A stretch of 64,000 nucleotides of DNA from Dasyornis broadbenti (lineage: Eukaryota > Chordata > Aves > Passeriformes > Dasyornithidae): NCBI GenBank assembly GCA_013397935.1, contig VZRN01005893.1, positions 384,860-448,859 of the forward strand. The letters run 5' to 3'. Positions 12,201 through 23,309 of this stretch are shown piece after piece. The position numbers were made by a program, and so were the translations under genes. A model generated the notes under the pieces. That model saw only the letters and a program-made list of their open reading frames with translations. It did no database searches and was not told the DNA's origin. How positions within the stretch are numbered: the first letter of the stretch is position 1; the number at the start of each line of letters is the position of its first letter.

Positions 12201-13747
12201 TCCCCAGGACAAGATTTCTTCTAGCACTGAAAAATCCTTCTCATTGAGGAACAGCAGATTGTAAGGGTCACTAGATGGGATGGACACAGCAGGACACATG
12301 ACGGGATTCAAACCTTTCCAGTTATCCACAGTCCCTCTATCTTTTCAGAAGTGCCATAGCCTTTGCGTAGTTCATCCCTTGTTACATTTTAACAAATTCT
12401 GTTACACTTTAACAGCTCCGGGTTGTCTTTGCGCTTTTGTCAAGCAGAAAAGTTGCAAGAATAATTTAGAGGATTATTAACACAGTGTCGGGAATAATCA
12501 ATGAACTGGCTGCCTGGGGGATCTAGGCCTTGCCAGCCCTATGCCAGGTCTGGCAGAGGCTGGGGGTCCAGGAGGGGTGCAGGAATGACACCATGAAAAA
12601 AAGATTGGGAGCAAGATTTGCAGAACACAATTGTGTACTGCTTTCACCCCAGCATATGCAAAATTTCACAGCACAGCGAGCAGTGGTCAGGGATTGTGCA
12701 CAACACAGTCGGTCAGGGCACTCTCCACAATTTGCCCCTCCCGTTTGTCCCGGGTGAGTGAATAAGCTGTGGCAGGCACAGGTGGTGACCGTGGCTCCAT
12801 TTGGGCTTCTTACTCTCTGTCTAGTGCCATCTGCTCCTCTTTGTTCCTGCAAATACCATGCAGGAAACTGCAGAGAAGCAGAATCCTCTTCAAGTTAGTC
12901 TGAGGTCTGACTTTCTTCCCTTTAAGGGGTATTCCTCTGGCCTTCAGGTGATCAAGCACATTTTCTACAGCCACCTGTGGATGCTCATCTCATAGCTATG
13001 AGACATCTCTTCTTTTCTCACGGGATGATTTCAGAGGGTGTGTCCCTTTATCCACATGGCTACAGTGTCTTCCTAAAGTCCTAGCTGAGTTCTCTCTCTG
13101 ATAACAGTGCTATGGTACCTGGAGCTGATCATATCCGAGCTGCTGAGTTCCTGCTGCCCCACTCAGCCCAGATGCATATTCCCATCCCTCACATAGCACA
13201 AGCTATGCATTTTGTGGTGAGCTGTGTCTGAGAGCTGCTCTGACAAAAATAATCACTTTCTTGGCGGAGCCAGCTGTCAGCACCTAACTGTCTCAGCATG
13301 TGGTCGAATTAGAAGCAGTGGTAGCAAAAAAAAAAAAAAAAGAAGGGGAATGTGGGAACGTAGTTGTGAAGTCCTGCAGATGGCAGGACTACAGCAAGCC
13401 CAGATTTAGTACCACTGACAGCCGTACAATTGCACTGTCCCTTTCTGATGTGTGTGATGAACTTTGACTGGGCCATACCTCTTTATACAGCTCTCTGACC
13501 ACTCCAGGTAGATATCCAGCCTGTTGTTGCTGCTTGAGGTGAACATGGCATGCTGCTCATGTGGTAATAGGTTACAAATGATGATAAACATTATATCTGC
13601 TACTAGGTGAGGTGATAAAGGTGGGTGACTGAGCAATGCACAGATCTCCTGACTGTGGAAACACAGCACAAGTATACAGCTTTGCATCACTTGCTCTGAA
13701 TTCCTCCTCATGTCTTCTGAATTTTTTTCCCATTAATTTTGAATTCT
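9273..13747. other. Noncoding stretch
   Basis: No gene is supported. A more GC-rich part at about 12520-12860 has overlapping open frames on both strands (75 and 109 codons) that resemble nothing I know; with both strands open, composition is the simpler explanation. The rest is AT-rich, apparently single-copy sequence. Confidence 0.4.
13326..13341 (+). repeat. Poly(A) tract, 16 A
   Basis: A pure run of 16 A residues followed by AGAAGG. No element body recognised as a retroposed copy precedes it, so it is recorded only as a homopolymer. Confidence 0.9.
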
Positions 13748-13985
13748 GATCCTGCCAGCCAATATCCTTCCAGACATCTGCAGTTTCATGTTGTGTGCAA
13801 ATTTAATAGAAATGTTGCCTAGCCCATCATCCAGGATACGAATGAAACTTTGAATGAAACTGGACCTTGGCCAGATTTCTATAGCCCCAACCTTGATAGA
13901 AAAGGGCTGCTTGATCAATCCCTCAATTTAAGCAGTGGGTCCATTAATAATTACTCTTAGCATATTGGTGTTGAATTAGAATTTG
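13748..13985 (-). repeat. Ancient CR1/L3-type LINE, reverse-transcriptase remnant
   Basis: On the minus strand this region translates to a decayed piece of a CR1/L3-clade reverse transcriptase. ILDDGLG is followed by IKFAHNMKL, which lines up with the family's IKFADDTKL segment, so the catalytic FADD box has decayed to FAHN. The nucleotide order also fits: the reverse of ATTGATGACTACTCTT-like sequence, then ATCATCCAGG and TGTGCAAATTT, as in these LINEs. No active product is possible. Higher divergence than the other CR1 copies suggests an older insertion. L3 versus an old CR1 subfamily cannot be decided by eye. Confidence 0.65.
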
Positions 13986-16799
13986 CGTCTACCTTCCATA
14001 ATTTTCAACTAAATGTCTTTTGAAATTTATCCCTCCCAATTGCATCCCACCTTCACTGTATTAATGGATTCTCATATACCTAGATGATGAGCATTTTCAG
14101 GGACAGTTTATTTGACCTCTGAAGGCAGCTTATTTCTACACTTAAGGCCACCTGAATGCATAGTAGCTAATCTTCCCACAATGGTGGGAAATTTTCAGGG
14201 TGATTTCACAACAGAGTGACAATAAATAAATTACCTGTCACTGGACTGCAATTTCTGTGAGCATTTGCAGAATCTGGAAGTCAGCATCTTCCTCATCCCT
14301 TGCTTTCATGCCTTTGAATGAAAAGATCTGCTGACTTTTTTCTTGTGCAGAAAAGCAAAAAAAGAAGCAGAGCCTCATTAGTGGTGACTGTTCTCCATAA
14401 GTCATAAGTAAGTTGGACAGTTTTGCAGCCAGCAAGGCTGTTTATGTTTTTTCTTTGTGGAAGTAGGGCATGCATGTGGCATCCCCATGGCAGTGGAACA
14501 CACATTGTTTAAAACAGTAGTTCCTTGCACATTTTGATAACCAGTTGAGGTTGCAAACCCAGCTGCTCCCAAAGTAAGCCTTTATATCTTCATGCTATGA
14601 TACAGCATCTTCAGTGTTGTTCTTTGAAATACTCTGTTCTTTTATCTCACTGTTTTATTCCCTACTTTCTGCAGGTAATTGACACTAAAGAGAAGGATAT
14701 GGCAGGTAATCCCTGCCTCATGTGTACTCTCTACTTAGACATTACTTTCTCTGGTAAACTGAAAGCAAAGGAAAAAGCTGCATGGCAGTGGAACCATAGA
14801 AATAATATCAATTAATAATAGCTAAAGGAAGAAAAAAGGCCACTCAGTCTTTCCTTCTGCAGTACTCTGAGGAAAGTTTAATTCAAGTTCAAGACCAATT
14901 CAATTCCGTACATTTGCCCAGTGGCCAGTCCTTGCAGCCTGACTGCAGTAGGTTGTGTCTGAGGCAGTGCTGGGTTTGCTTAGTGAGTAGGTATTATTTG
15001 AAGTGTGCACATGTATGCTGCCAACCTTGAAGACACAAAATCTCCTGTACATATAAGCAGACAAACATCTGAATATAGAATACTTAATTTACCTTATTAC
15101 TATCACTTTAGGGTGAGTGAGGAAATGTTTGCTATCACTGGATAGCATTTGTATGGTGATACAAGTTCACTGTGGTGATGGTAGTAAGCTCAGAGAAATT
15201 ATCTTATCTCTTCTTATACAAATTTAAGAGAAATTGTAGAAATCACCAGATTTTTTCCCATTCTAACTGATTTATTTTGCTGGTGGCGATAAAGGAGTCT
15301 TTGTAGTAAGTTGGACAGAATTACGTCACAGCAACATGCAGTCAGTCTCTGAGTCTGCTAGACATTTTAGTTTTGACCTTTACTGTCCACAGTACTGGAG
15401 TTAATTATGACTGGATGATACTTACCATTTTTAGTCTTCATAGAGATCTCCTTGCCAAACTGCTTGCTAATGCTAACCTAGTGTCTGTTGATAAATTTTA
15501 TGTTATTTGAAGGCTGTGTGGCACCATTGTAGCAGGCCACAATTATGGCCTTCAAATTGTGTTACACTTAGATGTTACATCTGGTAATCACTTAGCACAC
15601 TGGTACTGTGCCAGTATGGTACAGGAGACGTGAATCCCCTTTGCTCTGCACCTTGCTAGGTAAGACGTTGCTATAAATTCAAGGTAAATATTATACCACT
15701 CTGATATTTACTATTTTATAGTCAATTTCTGGGATATAAATTAGTACCTCACTGGGCAGAGATGAAAATATCTTCAGGCAGAAAGGCTTTTAGTCTTGAT
15801 CTTCCCCTGTGGCAGAAAATCCATGTGGTGTGATACTGCATATCTAATTGTGGCTTAGAATTTTGAAAACTGCCGGAGAACTTCCAGAAGGATGTTCGTA
15901 CTACCCCACTACTTGGAAGTAGTTGGAGAAAAATAACAGGAAACCCCCTGTCACCAACAGAAGATCGCTGTCTTGAAACAGAGAAATTTAATCTGACAGC
16001 TCCAAATAGGAACAGATCTCTCAGAAAAATGTTCACGGTCTCTTTCAAGGGGATGTCTCCTGGAGAAGCATTGGGTTATTGTCCCCAGCAAGCAAGAAAA
16101 AAAATTACAATCACAGTAAGAGCTGTGTGGGAAGTCCTTTACAAGATGCCTTGATTATAGAAAGATGAGTATATGTTTAATTCTGATTTTACAGCCTGAA
16201 GGAAGAAATAAAATGCTTATGAAAAATTTATTCCTAAACTCTTTGAAATCCACCACAGTCTAATAGCTTTAATTCCAAGATATCTGCCCACAGTCTAATC
16301 AGGGAGACGTTTTATTAAGCAAACAACATCTGACATTACTATGGTAGTGTCAGCCTACTCTTGTTTGAATGAAGCAGCCAATAAAGCTACATAGGATGCA
16401 ATTTAAGAGTTTTCTAAGCTGCTTATTTCACAGCTATGGAGATATTGCTCCTTAAAGCAGAGGAAGTAGAAATATTAGTAACTGCTATTGTAGGTTACCA
16501 CCCTCCAGACTTTCTATGAATAAGATCTAAGATTTCAAGCTTTAAGCACTCATTAACTTTTTTAGCTCCCAGTAACTACAGTATCCATTTTATTAAAAAC
16601 CCTTTGAAGCTTCTCAGCAAGTTTCTTCATGAAATCTAGCTAGTTAATTCTGATAAAATTAACTAATATTGGGGGATTTGCCTTAAGGATTTACACTTCT
16701 TTGTCAGTTCAGGTAAAAATCTATTTGACCCAAAGCAACACAATACAGCAATGATGCATCCCAGATGAAAAGACAAAGTGTAGAGAAGGAATCCTGTAA
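13986..16799. other. Noncoding stretch
   Basis: No gene or repeat is recognised. Splice-like combinations occur, for example TTTCTGCAG ending at 14674 with a CAG|GTAATC site 31 bases later on the + strand, and ATG|GTAAGTAT on the minus strand at 15425. Neither is supported by anything further. Confidence 0.4.
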
Positions 16800-16823
16800 G
16801 GGGGGGTGGGGGGTGGGTGTGGG
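16800..16823 (+). other. Putative G-quadruplex motif
   Basis: Four G-runs of 7, 6, 3 and 3 bases are separated by loops of 1, 1 and 3 bases, which satisfies the usual G3+N1-7 quadruplex rule on the + strand. A further GTGTGG follows. It sits alone in AT-rich DNA with no promoter features around it. Confidence 0.7.
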
Positions 16824-18597
16824 TGTGGTAATTTTCAGAGTCACAGTTCCCATCCCCAACCAACATTTATTCTTTTTGTTTAAACATTGAAGACCTTGGT
16901 TTGTTGTTTGGTTTTTCGGGTTTTTTTTAAATGCTTCTTTCCCCCTAAACTTCAGGCTTTAAGATAAATCTACAAATTACATCACGGTAGCAAACATACT
17001 TCAGCTACAAGTTTTCAAGGACATATAATAAACAGTTATCTACAGAAATGTTGTTTTAATACCACTTCCTCATGGACATACTGGATACTCATATCACATA
17101 TTTATTGTCAACAAATGTTTGCAACAACTTGCAAAAAGATTTGGGCATTTAATATGGCTCAAGATGTAAATATCACTATAAGCCTTTGCAGTATACTAGA
17201 GACAACAACTACTTTTTCAGCATTTGTTTTTATATGGTTTCCTATGGAGACTGAAAAGACTAATTTCTCTACCCAAGCACAGGAATAACAGATGGTGTCA
17301 GTCAGGTAGAACTGCCAGGGTGTCTATGAACCGTCAAGAGACAAGAAGATTTACTTTGGAAATACAGTGGAGAACAATAGCCAAAATGTCCCTTTTCATA
17401 ATTGCTTGGGCAAGAATTTCCTCCTTCCTTCTTCATCTTCTCCTAAGTCCAGGACAGTGGTTGGGAGTTATTTCAAATGTATTCATATCCCTCTTTAAAG
17501 GGAGTTTGGAACAAGGACTAGGCTGAAGGTCCTGCAGGAGGGGCTTGAATTTCAAAAACTTGAACAAAATGGGATCTCACAAAATATGCAAACTTTACCA
17601 TTTAAAGGCTTGTGATGAAAGAGTAGTCAGAGCAGACATAAAGTCTTTCAGTCTCTAAAATCTAAGAATATGTTCAAGTGCTGGCTTCCAAAAACATATT
17701 TGTGTGCTGCAGCAGAAACTTACTCTGATTGTAGGGTCTTGGTAATTTTGTGTGGTATTTGTAGCCTACCAGATACGTTCCTGTGAGGGTTTTGGGTCAG
17801 TGAGAAGCTGCTCATGAAACCAGTCACCATTTTCCTTGACATGTGGACTATGTCATGAAGTAGTGGCTCAGGGTCCCATGCTGAGGAAGAACAATTCTGG
17901 AAAACTTTAAAAAAGGTGGAAAAATTGACTGGACTTGAGGCAGCATCCTACAGCATTTGAGGTTTCCTCACATTTAGATTTCATCCTTCAGAGAGGTTTT
18001 GATGGAAGAAGATACATGAAAAACCATCTGTTTTCCAAGGCATTGGCTCATAGAAAAGCATACAAAATTGGAATATGCAAATCATTTGCATAGCTTTTCC
18101 CATGACAAAAGAGTTGGTGAATCTCCACTCATACAGCACTTTGTGTGAGAGCATGAGGCTGGTAAACCTGGTCTGGGAATGCCCTTTCAGCTTTTGGTCA
18201 TAGCTCTGCCCATTTCATATCTCCATGATCCATTCTTGATTGGCTGAAAGGCTGTGATTTCCCATCACGGAAACTCAACCCGGGTCATGTCTATTTGTTC
18301 AGGTATAGAACAAAGGGTGACTGATCAGGGCCCTGTCTGGTGGCTGCATGGTGATGGTGTTTGAAACAGATTGATTTGTTTCAATACGCTCTCTAAAGAA
18401 AGACATAATGTCAGGTTTAAATGAATATTTGTAAGTAGAAAAATTAAAAAAAAAAAAATCAGGTGAATAGTGCTTTTATCTGCTTCTTTGAAAGGTTGTG
18501 TTAAGGAAGGGTTTCACTTCTGTGCAAAATGCCTGTTTATAATTCTTGTATTTGTAATTATAATTAAAATATTAGAGAATTTCTCATTTTTACAAGA
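16824..18597. other. Noncoding stretch
   Basis: Nothing is recognised. A 100-codon open frame on the + strand at 17224-17526 has no identifiable domain. Confidence 0.4.
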
Positions 18598-18879
18598 GCT
18601 TGTAGTGACAGAACAAGGGGAACGGACTCAGACTAAAAGAAAGTGGGTTTAGATTAGTTATTAGGAGGAAATTCTTCACTATGAGAGTGTTGAGGCACTG
18701 GAACTGGTTGCCCAGGGAGGCTGTAGATACTTATCCCTGGAAGCGTTCAAGGCCAGACTGGATGGAGCTCTGAACAACTTGATCTAGATGTCCCTGCCCA
18801 TGGCAGGGGGATTGGAACTACATGGTCTTTAGAGTCACTTCCAACCAAGCTGTTCTATGACTCTGTCATTCTGTGATTT
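18598..18879 (+). repeat. CR1 LINE, 3' end fragment
   Basis: This sense CR1 3' end runs from the GACAGAACAAGGGGAA block near the end of the reverse-transcriptase ORF, through TTCTTCACTATGAGAGTG and GGTTGCCCAGGGAGGC, to the 3' UTR (TTGATCTAGATGTCCCTGCC). It ends in the tail TTCTATGACTCTGTCATTCTGTG. It is 5'-truncated and diverged. The ORF end (AACTTGATCTAG) matches the usual CR1 stop position. Confidence 0.92.
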
Positions 18880-21800
18880 TAGAAATGTCCTGATTTAGAG
18901 CAAAATATAAAAAGGTCTCAGTGGTTTTGTTTCTGACCAGCTCTAATTATTTATGACATTATCTGCACCTGCATATGGGCACGGCTTCTTTATTTTCAAG
19001 CAGTTTTGTCACATCTTTGACGAAATTGAAAATGAGTGAGGTGGGCATAAATTCCAAGTGGTCTGGAGCCTGTGACAGCAGTGCACAGGACAGCTTGGCC
19101 CTACACTGCAGGACAGCAGGGTCTGTGTCTGCAGCACCCTGTTCTGACACTCAAGATCATGGGACATCAAAAATTTGCTCAATATGGTTCCCCATGACCC
19201 GTCCCACAGCAGTGGTCCTCTTCACTCAGCTACTGGGCTTGAAATTCCTACCTCCTCCTAAAGTCCTTCTTCCCCTGAAAAAGAAAGTGCATTTAGTCCA
19301 AATTTCTCAGTCTGGGTTTTCTGCCCGAAGTTCCATCTCTGCCAGGATGATGGGAAGAGATGGAACTTCAGGCAGAAATTAAGGTAATTAGAGGCCTTTG
19401 TGGCAGATTCATCACAGGAGTTTGTCAAACACTGTTTGCTGCGGGGATTCCGGGGAGATTTAGATTGAGGTTAACTAAGATTGCTGACTGTAGCCTGGCT
19501 CTGTGCTGGGCTGGCTGCTGCTCTTGCTGGCTGCTGCAGGAAGGATGTAGCTCTTTCCACACCACTGCTCCAAAGCCCCTTACAGCTATTCCCGGAGACC
19601 TTGGTATCCTGTTTGTTACTACAATAAATTATATCCTGAAGTACACAGGCACATGTATACAAGTAGAACTACTCTTCCAGTGAATGTGAGAAAGACAGGC
19701 CTTTCTGGGCAGAAACTTTTCTTCCATTGACAGCTGTTCCTCATCTTGGAGATTTAATCTGTTCCAGTTTACCCAGAAAATTTACTCAAACTCTTGATCC
19801 AATTAAAAAAATCAAACCACCAAACCAAACCAAAATAAAAACCAAATTCCCCAAAAGTCCTGAGGGAAGCAAACTTCCAAAAATCCACTTCCAAAAATCA
19901 CTTATTACTTTGGCACTAAGCAGTGGTGTGTGGGAAGCAGGAGCTGAGGACTTTTTGGGAAGTTGCACACATACCTTGTCTCTGCTTCCATTGCTTCCTA
20001 AGGACTCCAGTACTCATGGACCCACAAGAAACCCTGAAAAATCCTGATATGTCAGGATTTGTATTAAAATCCTGGTGTTTTAGGAATACAAAGATAATTT
20101 TTTTTTTAGACCTTACCCTTTATTGGCATGAGGATTTATAGCTCTGTCAGTAGCATTAGTCACAATATTTTGGAATTTCTTTCAGTAACTGATAAGAGTT
20201 CTGCTTTCAGATCTGAAATGCAGCTGAAACCCACACTAATGCGAAGAATGGTTTTAGTGATGGGTGGGAAAAGCAGGGACTACCCAGGCTACTGGAAAAA
20301 TTTACTCCATCCTGCAGTCAAATTTCTCATACAGTCAAAGGGGAAAGCAGAGGCTTTTAGTGATTATAAATTAGCCTAGCAACAATAACTTTCATTATAG
20401 TACAGTTAAAGGAAAATTCTCAGTTCATTTCACCCTTCCTTTCCAAAAGTCGGTTTAGATTTCTTCTGACAGACACATAGTAAAAATCTTAAAAACAATT
20501 CAGTGTCCCATTTCCTGCATGGGACCTTAATCTTGTCAAAAATATTCATTGCACTCAAAGGTTATTTCTGTCTTGTTTTGACGCTACAGATTTAAAGAAT
20601 GAGATCATTTCTGTTGAATGTCCAGCTGTTCAAGAATCTGCATCTCTATTTAAGAAGTACAAGAGGAAAACACAGTGTCTTTGCCAGAAAAACAATCAGA
20701 TAAGACTGCATTCTGTTTAATCGGGAAAAAAGAATCAGACATAATGTGGTGTGTGGATGAATCAGTACTGACAAGAACTCCTGGGACCCAAAAAATGTTT
20801 AATCTTGAAGTGACTGCCATTCTGTGTGTCAATTGGACTGTATTTTTCCATCATCCTGAATAAGATATTCTTAATATGCTACATTTCCATGCTGAGTCAA
20901 TTTTACAAATTTTATCACAAGACTTAGGACCATTGTTTATCTTCATCATGTCCAGTTCTCGAAGTCTAGGAGAAATCCTGAATATCACTTTAGTTAAAGA
21001 GTATCTTCTCATCACACTTGCTACAGGCAAAAAATTACAGGCAGATGAACATCAGCCTAGAGTTTCCACAATATTTCTGCACTACTCATCACCTGATGAG
21101 GTTTTTTTTTAAGCTGGGGACAAGCAGAAGAGCTTGTGTGTTTTAGATCCTTACAGAATAATAAAAAAAAAAACAACAGCGGAAGTTAAGTAAAAGTTGC
21201 AAAATGCAGCGAGATGATTATTCCAAGTTTTATACCACGGGAAGGTGAAGGAGAAATGCTGTGGGGTTTGCTCAGTGGTTGACATACAGTCACTGCTTGC
21301 TGTTGATGGACATTTTGGATGGAATACAATACAGTCACTATATTTTCAGAGAAATTATATTTTTCCTCCCTTTACTATTTATTTAGATTATTTCTTATTT
21401 TACCTTGTTTATGGGTTTTGAAATTAAAGGACTATTGTAAGAGTTTGAGATACAAGAATTACAGTAATTTGAAAAAATTCAGCATGTTGATTGATTTATT
21501 ATGATGTTTGCAGCACAGAAAGAGTGTTTAATTATGACAGAAGGCACTTTTCCTTTACATGGAGTTGTTCAGTTATGAATTCTCTAGTGGCTCTGGAGAT
21601 GGAAAGAATGATTGAACTTGAACAATAAAGCAAAAGACAGACACTGCTAATGCTATACTGGGATGTGGTAAAGACAGACCTCATGGAAAAGCAAAGTGCT
21701 CACACAGATACAATCAATTAATTATAATTTAGAATATTTTCCACCAAAATCTTAATGCTGATAAATGAAAACAAGTTCTGATGCCATCCTTGCTGGTATT

Positions 21801-22433
21801 CCCTTACCCTTCTGAAGGGGATATGCAGCTTTATTATGATTGCTGATGACAGAAATACAAGTCTCACATTTGGTCTGCTTTGATGATGTCTCAATGATTT
21901 GCTACAGTGACAAACAGTTACACAAGGATATACTGGAAATTAGGCTGAATTTCCTTCACACACCCTTAGTATTTTTATAACTAAAGTGCAGTTGAAATTT
22001 TAAAAAGGTGAAGTTCCACTTAATATGTTCCTACTCTATATATTGACAATTATAAATCCCCCTCTGCTTGAGGAGGCTGACCCATTTTCCTGTTCAGCTG
22101 TTGTCTGTATGAACTGAACTTTACATCTTGATTCTGCTACTGTCTCCTACTTACAAACTGTCACAGTGGAACAATCACTTTAAATCCAAAAAGACTTTTC
22201 TTCATCTGCACAACATTGAATGATGTCAGTAACTTTCAGCCTTCTGATGTCAAAAGAATAGCATAATTTAAAAAAGGAAACAAATCTCTGTTCTCACAGG
22301 GATAATTGAAGGCATGGGATGTGAATGCTAAGAGCATACAAACCACCCTTCATGTTACCTTCCTGTCCTGACACCTACAGAGAGAGAAACATGCTGAGTT
22401 TTCAGCTCTTTGTTATCACACACTGCTGTATCA
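18880..22433. other. Noncoding stretch with one hairpin
   Basis: No gene is supported. Open frames of 100-135 codons between 18975 and 20047 overlap on both strands and lack recognisable domains. The hairpin at 19318-19378 is listed separately. A minus-strand interval 19975-20033 has an acceptor (GGATTTTTCAG), a donor (CAAG|GTATGT) and one open frame, but it stands alone. Confidence 0.35.
19318..19378 (-). repeat. Near-perfect inverted repeat, candidate RNA hairpin
   Basis: Arms of 23 bases (19318-19340 and 19356-19378) are complementary except at one position, with a 15-base loop. On the + strand the odd pair is C-A. On the minus strand it becomes G-U, so a minus-strand transcript would form an uninterrupted 23-bp stem. 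Size and loop are like those of a short pre-microRNA, but a perfect stem is also what a recent inverted duplication gives. No known microRNA sequence was recognised in either arm. Confidence 0.6.
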
Positions 22434-22735
22434 CTACCATGCTAGAGTCATATCTTGTGTCTTCTTGACCTCTGGTATAATGCCCTTTGCCTCCATCATA
22501 ACTTCTCCTTCTGGAAAGCAGAGTTTGCCAGAGAACAGTGAGCCTTTGGAGAGGACCTGGGTATGGTCTGCAGAGTCAGGCCCCTCTCTGTACAACACCA
22601 TCACTAGCAGTGGCACTGTAAGATGGAACAGGCATCTTGGCAAAACATCTTTGTAATCTGCTTTACAGGTCCGAAGAGAAGCTGGAGACTCTGACTCAGA
22701 AATCCAAATAGTCCCTTGGTCATTTCTGGTATGCT
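22434..22735 (-). other. Candidate minus-strand terminal exon or chance ORF
   Basis: On the minus strand a strong acceptor (TTTTATTTCTTTTGCTACATCAG) leads into a frame open for about 100 codons to a TAG at 22434. The translated segment contains HLTVPLLVMVLYREGPD and LCFPEGEVMMEAKGIIPEVK, and no family is recognised. A 3'-terminal coding exon is possible. No nearby polyadenylation signal was seen; the first minus-strand AATAAA-type word noted is several hundred bases further on. Confidence 0.15.
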
Positions 22736-22902
22736 GATGTAGCAAAAGAAATAAAAAGAATATATATAAATTCTCTAAGTTCTTGATTGGAACTGATTTT
22801 TTTTCCTGGAAGCTAACTACCAGAAGCTGCATTGGAAACAACACTAATCTTTCAGTTGAAGACAAAAAGATATTATAACAGTTAACATCTGAAGAGGATC
22901 TT

Positions 22903-23309
22903 GGGTTGTTTAGCCAGGAAAAGAGGAGTCTCAGGGGTGACCTTATTGCTCTCTACAACTACCTGAAAGGCGGCTGAAGCCAGGTGAGGGTCTCTTCTCC
23001 CAGGCAACAGTGACAGGACAAGAGGACACAGCCTCAAGCTGTGCCAGGGGAGTGTATTCAGGTTGGATATCAGGAAGAATTTCTTCACTGAAAGGCTGGT
23101 TAAGCATTGGAATGGGCTGCCGCGGGAGGTGGTTGAGTCACCACGCCTGGAAGTGTGCAACAAATGACTGGATATGGCTCTCAGTGCTATGGTTTAGCTG
23201 ATATGGTGGTGTTTGGTCAAAGGTTGGAGCCAAGGTTCTTTTCCAGCTTTAATGATTTTATGATTCTATGATTCTACTCTATGATTCTACTCTATGATAA
23301 ATCATAGAG
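22903..23309 (+). repeat. CR1 LINE, 3' end fragment with expanded tail
   Basis: This is a sense CR1 copy from the end of the reverse-transcriptase ORF (AAAAGAGGAGTCTCAGGGGTGACC) through ATCAGGAAGAATTTCTTCAC and GGTGGTTGAGTCACC. It ends in ATGATTTTATGATTCTATG followed by a tail expanded as ATTCTACTCTATG repeats. The last bases form a perfect 9-bp-arm hairpin (23290-23309). It is 5'-truncated and not coding. Confidence 0.92.

Noticed and set aside
12523..12852. 109-codon minus-strand frame, cysteine-rich
   Set aside because: An overlapping + strand frame is also open and no conserved spacing of cysteines matches a family I know.
14235..14333. Minus-strand exon before CAG|GTAATT, reading ARDEEDADFQILQMLTEIAVQ
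   Set aside because: The protein-like frame hits a TGA six bases before the donor, and the other frames are closed.
14675..14705. 31-base microexon on the + strand between CTTTCTGCAG and GTAATC
   Set aside because: Both signals are common words. An exon this small cannot be supported without transcripts.
18975..20047. Run of frames of 106-135 codons, + strand
   Set aside because: They shift frame repeatedly, overlap minus-strand frames and contain no domain.
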